Positions 50,894-61,506 of a stretch of DNA of 64,000 nt are shown piece by piece. A program made the translations under genes and the position numbers. Location: the NCBI RefSeq assembly GCF_030709675.1, contig NZ_JAUZQD010000003.1:434001-498000 (forward strand), read 5' to 3'. The notes below the pieces were generated by a model. It made no database searches and was not told the origin of the DNA. It saw nothing but the letters and a program-made list of their open reading frames with translations. Source of the DNA: Symbioplanes lichenis. Lineage in GTDB: Bacteria; Actinomycetota; Actinomycetes; Mycobacteriales; Micromonosporaceae. Every line of letters starts with the position of its first letter. Position 1 is the stretch's first letter.

Positions 50894-52408
50894 TTACGTG
50901 TTGAGGGGGCGGCGGGCGACGAAGAGGACGTGGGTGACGGGCCAGTCGAGCGGCTCGCTCGCCGGGGTGCGCAGGGACGCGACCGGGGCCAGGCGGTTCT
51001 CGACGATCCAGTCGTTGCGGGTGGTCTCCGAGGCCGGGTCGAGCTCGAAGCCGACGTCGGTGAGCAGGCTCTTCCAGTCCGCGAACTCGAAGCCGCAGAA
51101 CTGCTCCTGGGTCTCCGACAGCCAGTTGTCCGTGTAGTCCTTGCGGGTCAGGAAGTCCATGGCGTCGCCCAGGGTCAGCTCGACCGTGTCGCCGGACACC
51201 GGGCGGTAGGTGAACGGGAACTTGTAGTCGGCGGCGAACTGGTCGAGGCGGGCCCGGGTGGAGAGGGCGGCGACGTGCGCGGTCACCTCGGACGAGGCCA
51301 GTTCCGCCAGGTCATGGCGTACAGGATGGGGAAGGCCGTCGTCGGTCCGCAGGGTGAGGTGGACGCGGCGGTCCCGCCCGTCGGGGCCGCAGACGTCGCT
51401 GTTGATCCAGACGCCGCCGGGGGCGGTGTGGTCGTAGATGGCCTGGACGAAGGCGCGCAGCGACGCCTCCTGGGAGCCGTAGGACCAGATCTCGTGGGTG
51501 AGCGCGAACGTCAGCGTCGTGTCCACCGACCGCGGCGGCAGGACGGCGCCGCCGAGCACGTTGCGGCGGTAGAAGTAGACATTGGCGTTGCGGAAGACGC
51601 CCTGCGCCTTCTTGTGGACGCACTCTTCGTAGAGGTGGCGGGCGATCTCGACGCCGATCAGGTCGCTCTCGCGCAGCGCGGGCTCACGGTCGGCCTCCTC
51701 GAGCACGGCACCGGCACCGCAGCCGATGTCGACGATCCGCCCGGGCCGCACGTGCGGGCGCACCGTCCGCCACTTGCGCTGGGCGGCGTCCGCGAAGGCC
51801 TCGGCGTACGTACGGTAGTCGCGCGTCGCGGTCAGCCCGCCCTCGTCACCGACCACCGGGTCGTTGACCACCGAGCGGACGGTCTCGGTCAGCCGGTAGC
51901 GGTCGAACACGTCGACGGTCGCCTCGTGAGCCAGCTCACGCCAGGTCTCGTCGCCGGCGGCCAGGCGCAGCAGCACGTCCCACGGGCGCTCGGGCTCCGG
52001 CGAGACGCCGTCTTCGACCGGGGCGACCTTGAAGCCGAGCGCCGCGTAGAGAGCCGCGACGGCGGGCGTGGAACAGGCCACGACCGTGTTCGACGGGGTC
52101 AATGTCAACCCCGTGGCGACCGTCACGTTTTTGAGGGTCACCTCGGCGAAGCGGTCGGTCGGCGCGGTGTCGAAGACCGGCACGACCAGCGAACGCAGGC
52201 CCGTGAGCACGCTGAACCGCTCGATGGCGGCCTCGCGCCGGTGGTACGGAACTGGGTTCCGCTTCGTATTCGCATGATTGGCGGACGTTACCGCCCATAT
52301 GATCGTCGCATCGGGGAAACCGGCCAGACACCTCGCCTGGAACCTGGTTAGGACATGGTGACGACCGGGGAAGAGGACGAACTGAGACTCCACGTCTCGT
52401 TGATACAC
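50894..52408 (-). CDS. nucleotidyltransferase-like domain fused to SAM-dependent methyltransferase
   Basis: A 504-aa fusion of uncertain function. Residues 1-135 look like a nicotinamide-nucleotide adenylyltransferase-type (HxGH) fold: FPGRHHVLTRFQ in place of the usual GRF-H-PFT-RGH, and NPVPYHRREAAIERF matching the family NP...ER segment. The second active-site His seems replaced by Gln. Residues 200-400 are a class I methyltransferase (RIVDIGCGAGAVLEEAD at 224-240, LTFALTHEIWSYGSQEASL). The C-terminal region includes FCGFEFADWKSLLTDVGFEL. Start is GTG 52408 or GTG 52393, no clear ribosome site. Divergent from ndh with a 38-base gap. Substrate unknown. Confidence 0.72.
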   Translation of the reverse strand: MYQRDVESQFVLFPGRHHVLTRFQARCLAGFPDATIIWAVTSANHANTKRNPVPYHRREAAIERFSVLTGLRSLVVPVFDTAPTDRFAEVTLKNVTVATGLTLTPSNTVVACSTPAVAALYAALGFKVAPVEDGVSPEPERPWDVLLRLAAGDETWRELAHEATVDVFDRYRLTETVRSVVNDPVVGDEGGLTATRDYRTYAEAFADAAQRKWRTVRPHVRPGRIVDIGCGAGAVLEEADREPALRESDLIGVEIARHLYEECVHKKAQGVFRNANVYFYRRNVLGGAVLPPRSVDTTLTFALTHEIWSYGSQEASLRAFVQAIYDHTAPGGVWINSDVCGPDGRDRRVHLTLRTDDGLPHPVRHDLAELASSEVTAHVAALSTRARLDQFAADYKFPFTYRPVSGDTVELTLGDAMDFLTRKDYTDNWLSETQEQFCGFEFADWKSLLTDVGFELDPASETTRNDWIVENRLAPVASLRTPASEPLDWPVTHVLFVARRPLNT

Positions 52409-52446
52409 CTACGACAAGGCGCACCAGAGGACCGGAGGCCCGGAAA

Positions 52447-54012
52447 ATGGCTGAACGCACTGCTCACCGCCACCGCGTGGTGATCGTCGGCGCCGGATTC
52501 GGCGGGCTCTTCGCCTGCAAACAGCTCAAGAACGCCGACGTGGACATCACGCTGATCAACGGCACCGCCTACCACCTGTTCCAGCCGCTGCTCTACCAGG
52601 TGGCCACCGGCATCCTGTCCGAGGGCGAGATCGCGCCGCCGATCCGCGAGATCCTGCGCAAGCAGGACAACGTCGACGTGCGGCTGGGCTGGGTCACCGA
52701 CGTCGACGTGGAGAAGAAGGTCGTCTCCGTCGAGGCGCCCGACATCCGCTACACCGTCGAGTACGACACGCTGATCGTGGGCGCCGGCGCGTCGCAGTCC
52801 TACTTCGGCAACGACCACTTCGCCGACCACGCGCCCGGCATGAAGAGCATCGACGACGCGCTCGAGCTGCGCGCCCGGATCTTCGGCGGCTTCGAGCTGG
52901 CCGACCTGCAGACCGACCCGGTCGAGCAGGAGCGCTGGATGACCTTCGTGGTCGTCGGCGCGGGCCCCACCGGCGTCGAGATGGCCGGGCAGATCGCCGA
53001 GCTGGCCCACCGCAACCTGGTCGGGCAGTTCAAGCACATCGACACCCGCAAGGCGCGGATCATCCTGATCGACGCGGTCGACGCGGTGCTCAAGACCTTC
53101 GGCGACGCGCTGTCCACCCGCGCGCTCAAGCAGCTCCACGAGCTGGGCGTCGAGGTGGAGCTGGAGACCAAGGTCGTCAACGTCGACTCCACGGGCATCG
53201 AGGTCGAGACCAAGCGCGGCCACGAGCGCATCGAGTCGCGCACCAAGATGTGGGCCGCCGGTGTCGCCGCCCCGCCGCTGGCCAAGAAGCTGGCCGCCGC
53301 CGCGGGCGCGCAGACCGACCGGGCCGGCCGGATCATGGTCGAGCCCGACTGCACGCTGCCCGGGCACCCGGAGATCTTCGCGGTCGGCGACATGATGGCC
53401 CTCGACCGGCTCCCGGGCGTCGCGCAGGTCGCCATCCAGAGCGGCACGCACGCCGCCAAGATGATCAAGCGGCGGCTCGCGGGCAAGGAGGACGGCCAGA
53501 AGTTCGAGTACTTCGACAAGGGCAGCATGGCGACCGTCTCCCGGTTCCACGCCGTGGCCAGCGTCGGCAAGATCCACCTGTCCGGCTTCCTGGCCTGGCT
53601 GATGTGGCTCGCGGTGCACGTGTTCTACCTGGTCGGCTTCAAGAACAGGTTCACGACCGTCGTGCACTGGTTCGTCAGCTTCCTGGGCCGCGGGCGCTCC
53701 GAGCGGGTGGCGACCTTCCAGCAGTCGTACGCCCGGATGGCCATCCGCGCGTACGGTGACCCGTTCGAGCGGCGGCGCGAGCTCGAGGCGCAGGAGGCCG
53801 CGGCGCGCGCCGCGGCGGCTGCGGGGGCCTCGGACGCGGCGGCCGCTCCGACCGCGGGGACCGCTGCTCCCACCTCGGGTAACCAGGCTCCGGCCGCGGC
53901 GGCGACGCCGGCCTCGACCACCGAGGCGACCGCGGACAAGGGCGCCCCGGCGGCGGACGGCAAGAGCATGTCGAAGCCGCAGCCGGCCAAGGCGGGTCAG
54001 AGCAGGCGGTAG
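52447..54012 (+). CDS. ndh: type II NADH dehydrogenase
   Basis: A 521-aa membrane-associated flavoprotein that passes electrons from NADH to the quinone pool without proton pumping. FAD site: VVIVGAGFGGLFACKQL; NADH site: VVVGAGPTGVEMAGQIAELA; FAD-closing AVGDMMALD; C-terminal membrane helix GFLAWLMWLAVHVFYLVGF. The final 70 residues are an unusual Ala/Pro/Thr-rich extension (AAAPTAGTAAPTSGNQAP) not seen in typical Ndh-2 proteins. GGAGG lies about 12 bases upstream of the ATG. Its 3' end overlaps the convergent response regulator by 16 bases. Confidence 0.93.
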   Translation: MAERTAHRHRVVIVGAGFGGLFACKQLKNADVDITLINGTAYHLFQPLLYQVATGILSEGEIAPPIREILRKQDNVDVRLGWVTDVDVEKKVVSVEAPDIRYTVEYDTLIVGAGASQSYFGNDHFADHAPGMKSIDDALELRARIFGGFELADLQTDPVEQERWMTFVVVGAGPTGVEMAGQIAELAHRNLVGQFKHIDTRKARIILIDAVDAVLKTFGDALSTRALKQLHELGVEVELETKVVNVDSTGIEVETKRGHERIESRTKMWAAGVAAPPLAKKLAAAAGAQTDRAGRIMVEPDCTLPGHPEIFAVGDMMALDRLPGVAQVAIQSGTHAAKMIKRRLAGKEDGQKFEYFDKGSMATVSRFHAVASVGKIHLSGFLAWLMWLAVHVFYLVGFKNRFTTVVHWFVSFLGRGRSERVATFQQSYARMAIRAYGDPFERRRELEAQEAAARAAAAAGASDAAAAPTAGTAAPTSGNQAPAAAATPASTTEATADKGAPAADGKSMSKPQPAKAGQSRR

Positions 54013-54704
54013 GACAGCGCGGCGCCCGCTTCGATCACCGGGCCGAGCTTGCGGCGCAGGGCGGCGACGCAGAGGGCGACGATGTCGGTGCGCCCGCCGG
54101 GGAGGCGGGCGGCCAGTTCGGCGGCGGCCACGGGCTCTCCGGCGGCCGCCGCGAGGGTGCGCAGCACGTCGAACTCGGCCGTGGTCAGCGGGATCGTCGC
54201 GCCCCCGCGGCGGACGGTCCGGTCGGCCGGGCGCAGCTCCAGGTCGCCGGCGCGCAGCACGGCGGCGGGCGTCGCGCTCTGCCCCGGGACGGCCGGGGCG
54301 AGCAGCTCACGCACGTGCGCGAGCAGGTCGTCGAGCCCGAAGGGCTTCGTCAGGTACGCGTCGGCGCCCGCCCGCAGCCCCGCCGCGCGATCCTCCTCGG
54401 AGTCGCGGGCCGTCACGAACATCATCGGCAGGGCGGGCCACGTCGCGCGCAGCCGGCGCAGCAGCTCCACGCCGTCGAGGTCGGGGAGCATCATGTCGAG
54501 CAGCACCGCGTCGGGCGGGAACAGTGTCGCCAGCTCCAGGGCGGCGGCCCCGTCGCCGGCGCTGCGGACCTCCCAGCCCTCGTAGCTCAGGGCCAGGGTG
54601 AGCAGCTCGGTGAGGGCCGGCTCGTCGTCCACCACCAGGATCCGCGCGGGCCGGCCGGGGTCGCTGTGGCGGCTGCCCGGGACGGCCGATGTCACCGTTG
54701 TCAT
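53997..54704 (-). CDS. OmpR-family response regulator (orphan)
   Basis: A 235-aa two-component regulator. Receiver domain: RILVVDDEPALTELL with acidic pocket, phospho-acceptor in DAVLLDMMLPDLDG, FVTARDSEED (Thr/Ser switch) and AYLTKPFGLDDLL (Lys). The winged-helix half (LRAGDLELRPADRTVRRGG, LTTAEFDVLRTLAA) is shorter than usual: the segment between the recognition helix (DIVALCVAALRRKLG) and the final YRLL lacks the standard RGxGYR wing. No histidine kinase gene is adjacent, so the cognate sensor is elsewhere or absent. Confidence 0.88.
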   Translation of the reverse strand: MTTVTSAVPGSRHSDPGRPARILVVDDEPALTELLTLALSYEGWEVRSAGDGAAALELATLFPPDAVLLDMMLPDLDGVELLRRLRATWPALPMMFVTARDSEEDRAAGLRAGADAYLTKPFGLDDLLAHVRELLAPAVPGQSATPAAVLRAGDLELRPADRTVRRGGATIPLTTAEFDVLRTLAAAAGEPVAAAELAARLPGGRTDIVALCVAALRRKLGPVIEAGAALSYRLL

Positions 54705-54770
54705 GACATGAATCGTCGGCCCGGGGCTTGTGTGCGCCCTGAGCCGGCCTTGTGGAAACGCTGTGGGCGA

Positions 54771-56549
54771 TCACGCCGCCAGGAGGGCGTAGCGGCCGCC
54801 CTCGGCGACCAGGTCGGCGTGGCTGCCCGACTCCAGGATGCGGCCGTGGTCGACCACGGCGATCCGGTCGGCGGCGCGGACCGTGGAGAGCCGGTGCGCG
54901 ATCGTCACCGTCGTGCGGCCCTTGCTCAGCTCGTCGAAGGCGCGCTGCACGGCCCGCTCGGTCTCGGTGTCGAGCGCGCTGGTGGCCTCGTCCAGCACCA
55001 GGATGCGCGGGTCGCGCAGCAGGGTCCGGGCGATGGCGATGCGCTGCTTCTCGCCGCCGGAGAAGCGGTGGCCGCGCGAGCCGACGACCGTGTCGTAGCC
55101 GTCGGGCAGGGCCGCGATGTGGTCGTGGATCTGCGCGGCCCGGGCGGCCTGCTCGATCTGCTCGTCGGTGGCGTCCGGCCGGGCGTAGCGCAGGTTCTCG
55201 CGGATGGTGGTGTGCAGCAGGTACGTCTCCTGGCTGACCACGCCCACGATCGCCGCGAGGTCGGCCAGTCGCAGGTCGCGGACGTCGACGCCGTCGATGG
55301 TCACACGGCCGGCGTCCGGGTCGTAGAGACGGGCGATCAGTGCGGCCAGGGTGCTCTTGCCGGAGCCGGTCTCGCCGACCAGGGCGAGCGAGGAGCCGGC
55401 CGGGACGTCGAGGGTGACACCCGCGACCGCGGCGGACTCGGCGCCCGGATAGGTGAAGGTGACGTCCTCGAAGCGCAGGTGGCCGGCGACCCGGGCGGGG
55501 TCGATCGCGACGGGGTGCTCGGGCTCGTCGACCTCGACCGGCAGGTCCAGGTACTCGAAGATGCGGGCGAAGAGGGCGAGCGAGCTGGTCAGCGACACCT
55601 GCACGCCGAGCAGGCCCATGATCGGCCGGAAGATGCCGGCCTGCAGGGACGTGAAGGCGACCAGGGTGCCGATGCTGAGCTTGCCGCCGGTGAAGGGCAG
55701 CCCGGCGCTGAGATAGAGCACGGCCGGGATCGCGGCGAAGATGATGCTCATGGCGGCCATCCGCCAGCGTCCGGCCAGCTCGGAGCGCAGCTCGAGGTCG
55801 ATCAGGCGCTCGGACGAGGAGGTGAACCGGTCGACCAGCGCGGCGCCGGTGCCGAGGGTCTTGCTGAGCTGGATGCCGCTGACCGACAGGCCCTCCTCGA
55901 CGGTGACGTTGAGGTCGGCGAGCTCGCGCTGGCGCTGCGCGGTGATCTCGCGGCGCAGCTTGGCGACGCGGCGGCTCAGCACGATCGCCGGGGGCAGCAC
56001 GATCAGCGTGACCAGCGACAGCTGCCACGAGAGCGCGGCCATGGCGACGGCGGTCGCGACGACGGTGGTGAGGTTCGAGGCGATCGAGGTCGCGGTGGAG
56101 GTGACGACGGACTGCATGCCGCCGATGTCGTTGGTGATGCGGGACTGGACCTCGCCGGTGCGGGTGCGCGTGAAGAAGGCGATCGACTGCCGGTGCAGGT
56201 GCCGGAAGACGTCGGTGCGCAGCCGGTGCATGACCTGCTGGCCGACCTTGGTGGAGATCCAGGTCTGGACGACGCCGAAGGCGCTCGTGACGGCGGCGAC
56301 GGCGACCATGCCGGCGACCAGCCAGGCGAGCAGGGAGAGATTCTGATCGGGGAGGGCGACGTCGATGACCTCGCGCAGGAGGAAGGGGGAGGCCAGGGAG
56401 ACCACCGAGGAGGCCACGATGATCGCCACGACCACGGTGAGCTGCCCGCGGTGCGGGCCGAAGAGCCGGCCGATGCGGCGCAGGGAGACCTCGCGGGCCT
56501 GAGCCTTCTCGGCGGCGGTGACAGTGCGTTGTTTGCGGGGGCTGTCCAA
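54771..56549 (-). CDS. ABC exporter, fused permease/ATPase
   Basis: A 592-aa half-transporter of the multidrug/lipid exporter type (ABC-B). Six transmembrane helices (first LTVVVAIIVASSVVSLASPF) precede a nucleotide-binding domain with Walker A LVGETGSGKSTLAALIARLY (about 390), ABC signature FSGGEKQRIAIARTLL and Walker B ILVLDEATSALDTE, plus H-loop TIAHRLST. It acts as a homodimer exporting a hydrophobic substrate. Divergent from a MarR regulator with an operator-like palindrome between them, so MarR control is likely. Confidence 0.93.
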   Translation of the reverse strand: MDSPRKQRTVTAAEKAQAREVSLRRIGRLFGPHRGQLTVVVAIIVASSVVSLASPFLLREVIDVALPDQNLSLLAWLVAGMVAVAAVTSAFGVVQTWISTKVGQQVMHRLRTDVFRHLHRQSIAFFTRTRTGEVQSRITNDIGGMQSVVTSTATSIASNLTTVVATAVAMAALSWQLSLVTLIVLPPAIVLSRRVAKLRREITAQRQRELADLNVTVEEGLSVSGIQLSKTLGTGAALVDRFTSSSERLIDLELRSELAGRWRMAAMSIIFAAIPAVLYLSAGLPFTGGKLSIGTLVAFTSLQAGIFRPIMGLLGVQVSLTSSLALFARIFEYLDLPVEVDEPEHPVAIDPARVAGHLRFEDVTFTYPGAESAAVAGVTLDVPAGSSLALVGETGSGKSTLAALIARLYDPDAGRVTIDGVDVRDLRLADLAAIVGVVSQETYLLHTTIRENLRYARPDATDEQIEQAARAAQIHDHIAALPDGYDTVVGSRGHRFSGGEKQRIAIARTLLRDPRILVLDEATSALDTETERAVQRAFDELSKGRTTVTIAHRLSTVRAADRIAVVDHGRILESGSHADLVAEGGRYALLAA

Positions 56550-56573
56550 GTGGAACCTGCTTCCGTCGGTGTA

Positions 56574-56594
56574 ATGCTGAGGTTACCTCAACAT
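56574..56594. promoter_or_regulatory. MarR-type operator palindrome
   Basis: In the 80-base divergent gap, TGAGGTTACCTCA extends to nearly symmetric flanks (ATGC...ACAT) across 21 bases. MarR proteins commonly bind such sites, so it probably controls the ABC exporter and the regulator itself. Confidence 0.7.
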
Positions 56595-56629
56595 GAGGGA
56601 ACAACACCACCTCCTGGTACGGTATTCCC

Positions 56630-57049
56630 GTGTCGGAGAGCGTCGAGGACAGCACCCTCACCGAGCTGTTCTTCGCCGTCGCGCGGCGGTTGCGGCACCT
56701 CAGCCGCGAGACCCTCGAGCCGCTCGACGTCTCCCCGTCGCAGGCCCGCGCGCTCATGGTGCTGATGCGGCACAGTCCGCGCCGCCCGGGGGCGATCGCC
56801 GAGCACCTGCGCATCGCCGCCCGCTCGGCCACCGAGGTCGTCGACGACCTGCAGGCCCTCGGGCTCGTCGAGCGCGGACCCGACCCCGCCGATCGCCGCG
56901 CCACCCTGGTCTCGCTGACCGGGGCGGGCCGGGCGGCGGGGGAGCGGATCCGGGCGGCCCGGCAGGCGGAGTCGGAGCGCTTCTTCGAGGCTCTCGACCC
57001 GGGCGACCGCGCCGAGCTGACCCGGCTGCTGCGCAAGCTCCGCGACTGA
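56630..57049 (+). CDS. MarR-family transcriptional regulator
   Basis: A 139-aa dimeric winged-helix protein: LTELFFAVARRLRHLSRETL, VSPSQARALMVLMRHSPRRP, then IAEHLRIAARSATEVVDDLQ (recognition helix) and the wing VERGPDPADRRATLVSLTG. The DRR/R wing signature is typical. It likely represses the divergent ABC exporter until a drug-like ligand binds. GTG start with no strong ribosome site. Confidence 0.9.
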   Translation: MSESVEDSTLTELFFAVARRLRHLSRETLEPLDVSPSQARALMVLMRHSPRRPGAIAEHLRIAARSATEVVDDLQALGLVERGPDPADRRATLVSLTGAGRAAGERIRAARQAESERFFEALDPGDRAELTRLLRKLRD

Positions 57050-57346
57050 GGGTTACTGCTTCATTACGTACGGCAATCGGTTGTCGGGTTCGGTCGCACC
57101 GCTTTCACCAGGGGTTCCGCCGGGGGCAACCAGGCCGCTGATCCCTGCTATTTTCCCGAATCCGCAGGTCAGAGCCGTGATGGCAGCCGACGGCGGGGGA
57201 TCGAGGGTCGTCAGCCGCGGCGCTCCGGGCCTTCATTGCGAGATTGTTACCGAATCCGGTGATCTCGAAACTTGCGAATCATCTTCGGAGCGGAATAGGT
57301 TGCCGCTGGCAACAAAACGAAGACTCAGACCCCTCCGGAGGCATCC
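57050..57346. other. 297-base upstream region of the sugar transporter operon
   Basis: No gene seen. A promoter candidate TTGCGA (57272-57277), 18-base spacer, TAGGTT (57296-57301) lies 46 bases before the upstream ORF. Nothing else was recognised; no clear ROK or LacI palindrome could be identified by eye. Confidence 0.5.
57272..57301 (+). promoter_or_regulatory. candidate sigma-70-like promoter of sugar transporter operon
   Basis: TTGCGA and TAGGTT hexamers spaced by 18 bases. The transcript would start about 57308 and include the short leader ORF. Confidence 0.45.
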
Positions 57347-57372
57347 ATGACGTTCGAGAGGTGGTGCGTGCG

Positions 57373-57376
<4 letters not shown>
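57347..57376 (+). CDS. 9-codon upstream ORF overlapping the transporter ATPase start
   Basis: ATG-TGA ORF encoding MTFERWCVR, preceded by a strong ribosome site (GGAGG, five bases upstream). Its TGA overlaps the ATG of the ABC ATPase (ATGA). Ribosomes translating it would terminate exactly on the downstream start, so it probably couples or tunes ATPase expression. It is not a known attenuator peptide; Cys or Arg codons could be sensed. Real translation is inferred from the ribosome site. Confidence 0.55.
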
Positions 57377-58916
<1,540 letters not shown>

Positions 58917-58920
<4 letters not shown>

Positions 58921-60239
58921 GCCGATTCAAGGAACTCCAGAAGAACCTCTTCGGAGGCACGACCTCCAACGCCCGCCAGTTCGGCATGATCTTCACCCTC
59001 GTGGCGATCGTCCTGCTGTTCCAGCTCCTCACCGCGAACAACATCGGGGTGGGCTTCGGCGACGGCCTGACGCTGCGGTCCGACAACCTGATCGCGCTGC
59101 TCCAGCAGAACTCGTACATCCTCATCCTGGCCATCGGCATGCTGATGGTGATCGTGGCCGGCCACATCGACCTGTCGGTCGGCTCGGTCGCCGCGTTCAC
59201 CGGCATCCTGGTCGCCAAGTCGATGGCCGAGTGGGACTTCCCGTGGCCGGTCGCCATCCTCTTCGGCCTCGCCATCGGCGCGGTCATCGGCGCCTGGCAG
59301 GGCTTCTGGGTGGCGTACGTCGGGGTGCCCGCGTTCATCGTCACGCTGGCCGGCATGCTGCTGTTCCGCGGGGCCAACCAGTTCGTCGGCAACGCGAACA
59401 CGATCCCGGTGCCCGAGGGCTTCCAGGACATCGGCGCCGGCTTCCTCCCCGAGTGGGGCCCGGACACCGGCTACAACAACTCGACGCTGCTGCTCGGCCT
59501 CATCGCCTGCGTCGCGGTCGTCTGGCGCGAGTGGTCGGCCCGGCGCACCCGGATCGAGATGAGCGCCGACCCCGCCCCGCTGTGGGTCTCCGGCATCCGG
59601 GTCGCCATCATGCTGGCCGTCCTGATCTTCGTCACCCTGCGCTTCGCGGGCGGCCGGGTCGGCACCAGCTTCCCGGTCTCCGGCCTCATCCTCGTGGTGC
59701 TGGTTCTGCTCTACAGCTTCTACACCCGCAACACCGCGGGCGGCCGTTACATCTACGCGGTCGGCGGCAACTCGCGCGCCGCCGAGCTGTCCGGCGTGAA
59801 GCTCAAGCGGGTCAACTTCTTCGTCATGATGAACATGTCGGTCCTGGCCTCGCTGGCCGGCATGATCTTCGTGGCCCGCTCCGCGGCCTCCGGCCCGCAG
59901 GACGGTCTCAACTGGGAGCTCGACGCGATCGCGGCCGTCTTCATCGGTGGCGCCGCGGTCTCCGGCGGCATCGGCACGATCTCCGGCTCCATCGTCGGTG
60001 GTCTGGTCATGGCCGTTCTGAACAACGGTCTCCAGCTGCTCGGCGTCGGCACCGACCGGGTGTCGATCATCAAGGGCCTGGTGCTGCTGCTCGCCGTCGC
60101 GCTCGACGTCTACAACAAGAGCCAGGGGCGCTTCTCGATCATCGGCAGCCTCACGCGGCCGTTCCGCAAGGACACGCCGCCGGCCCCGGGGGCGACCGGG
60201 TCGAACCCCGAGCCCGCCAAGACCACTGTGGGCGGCTGA
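58917..60239 (+). CDS. monosaccharide ABC transporter permease (GguB/XylH-like)
   Basis: A 440-aa CUT2 permease with about ten helices: [52 protein letters not shown] (part: [20 protein letters not shown]) and [20 protein letters not shown], the family GLNxxAA-type EAA loop. The GHIDLSVGS motif is diagnostic for sugar permeases of this class. Forms a homodimer with the GguA-like ATPase. Start overlaps the ATPase stop (ATGA). Confidence 0.93.
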
Positions 60240-60325
60240 CCCCGCCTGCCTCCGGGTGGCCGGCAACGGCCACCCACCCCCTCTCACCCCAGTTACATCT
60301 CTCACCAGAAGGGTTAATCCCCGAA

Positions 60326-61432
60326 ATGCGTAACTTCTTCGGCAAGTCGGTGGCCGTCGGCGCCATCGCGATGCTGGCCCTGACCGCGTGTGGCGGCGGC
60401 CGCGAGGGCGACGACAGCGGCAGCGGCGACAGCGGCAGCGCCAAGGGCTTCGAGGCCAACTCCGTGATCGGCGTGGCCCTGCCCGCCAAGACCTCGGAGA
60501 ACTGGGTCCTCGCCGGTGACCTGTTCACCAACGGCCTCAAGGAAGCCGGCTTCCAGGCCGACGTCCAGTACGCCGGTGCGTCGACCACGGTCGCCGACCA
60601 GCAGCAGCAGATCACCGCGATGACGACCAAGGGTGCCAAGGTCATCATCATCGGCGCGACCGACGCCGCGCAGCTGTCGACCCAGGTCGCCGCCGCGCAC
60701 GCCGCCGGGGCCAAGGTCATCGCGTACGACCGCCTCATCCTCAACACGCCGGACCTCGACTACTACGTCGCGTTCGACAACCGCAAGGTCGGCCAGCTCC
60801 AGGGCCAGGCCCTGCTGGACGGCATGAAGGCCAAGAAGCCGAACGGCCCCTACACCATCGAGCTGTTCTCGGGCTCGCCCGACGACAACAACGCCGGTGT
60901 CTTCTTCCAGGGCGCCATGGACGTGCTCCAGCCGGAGATCGACAAGGGCAACGTCGTCGTCGGCTCGGGCCAGAAGGACGTCAAGCAGACCGCCATCCAG
61001 GGCTGGAAGGCCGAGGGTGCGCAGGCCCGCATGGACCAGCTGCTGACCTCGACCTACGGCAGCAAGGAGCTGGACGGCGTCCTCTCCCCGAACGACACGC
61101 TGGCCCGCGCCATCATCCAGTCGATCAAGAGCCGCGGCAAGACCGTCCCGGTCGTCACCGGTCAGGACTCCGAGGTCGAGTCGGTCAAGTCCATCATGGC
61201 CGGCGAGCAGTACATGACCATCAACAAGGACACGCGGAACCTGGTCAAGGAAAGCATCAACATGGTCAAGGCCCTCCAGGGTGGCCAGGAGCCGCAGATC
61301 AACGACACCAAGTCGTACAACAACGGCAACAAGGTCGTCCCGACCTACCTGCTTCCCCCGGTCGCCGTGACCAAGGCCAACGCGGCCGAGGCGTACGCCA
61401 ACGACCCGAAGCTGTCGGCGCTCACCAAGTAA
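60326..61432 (+). CDS. monosaccharide-binding lipoprotein (ChvE-like)
   Basis: A 368-aa periplasmic-type sugar-binding protein anchored as a lipoprotein: lipobox ALTACGGG (Cys about residue 22) followed by a Gly/Ser/Asp linker. Core: VIGVALPAKTSENWVLAGD, GAKVIIIGATDAAQLSTQV, VIAYDRLILNTPDLDYYVAF, LDGVLSPNDTLARAIIQS, VVTGQDSEVESVKSIMAGEQYMTI (in part). Matches ChvE/multiple-sugar-binding proteins (xylose, arabinose, galactose, glucose). ATG preceded by AGAAGGG. Operon order ATPase-permease-binding protein differs from the more usual binding-protein-first order. Confidence 0.93.
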   Translation: MRNFFGKSVAVGAIAMLALTACGGGREGDDSGSGDSGSAKGFEANSVIGVALPAKTSENWVLAGDLFTNGLKEAGFQADVQYAGASTTVADQQQQITAMTTKGAKVIIIGATDAAQLSTQVAAAHAAGAKVIAYDRLILNTPDLDYYVAFDNRKVGQLQGQALLDGMKAKKPNGPYTIELFSGSPDDNNAGVFFQGAMDVLQPEIDKGNVVVGSGQKDVKQTAIQGWKAEGAQARMDQLLTSTYGSKELDGVLSPNDTLARAIIQSIKSRGKTVPVVTGQDSEVESVKSIMAGEQYMTINKDTRNLVKESINMVKALQGGQEPQINDTKSYNNGNKVVPTYLLPPVAVTKANAAEAYANDPKLSALTK

Positions 61433-61460
61433 CACCCGCCGCATCACCTTGACGGCCCTT

Positions 61461-61489
61461 GGGTCCCCGGAGTCCGTCTCCGGGGACCC
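61461..61489 (+). terminator. rho-independent terminator of sugar transporter operon
   Basis: A perfect 12-bp stem (GGGTCCCCGGAG / CTCCGGGGACCC) with a 5-base loop, followed by a T-rich run (GTTTTT) at 61496-61501. It lies 28 bases after the binding-protein stop. Confidence 0.92.
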
Positions 61490-61506
61490 ATCGCCGTTTT
61501 TCGGGC

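Noticed and set aside
60240..60325. A possible terminator (CGGCCACC/GGCCGGC-rich patch) between permease and binding-protein genes
   Set aside because: The stem is short and imperfect; the genes are likely one transcript and the spacing is normal.
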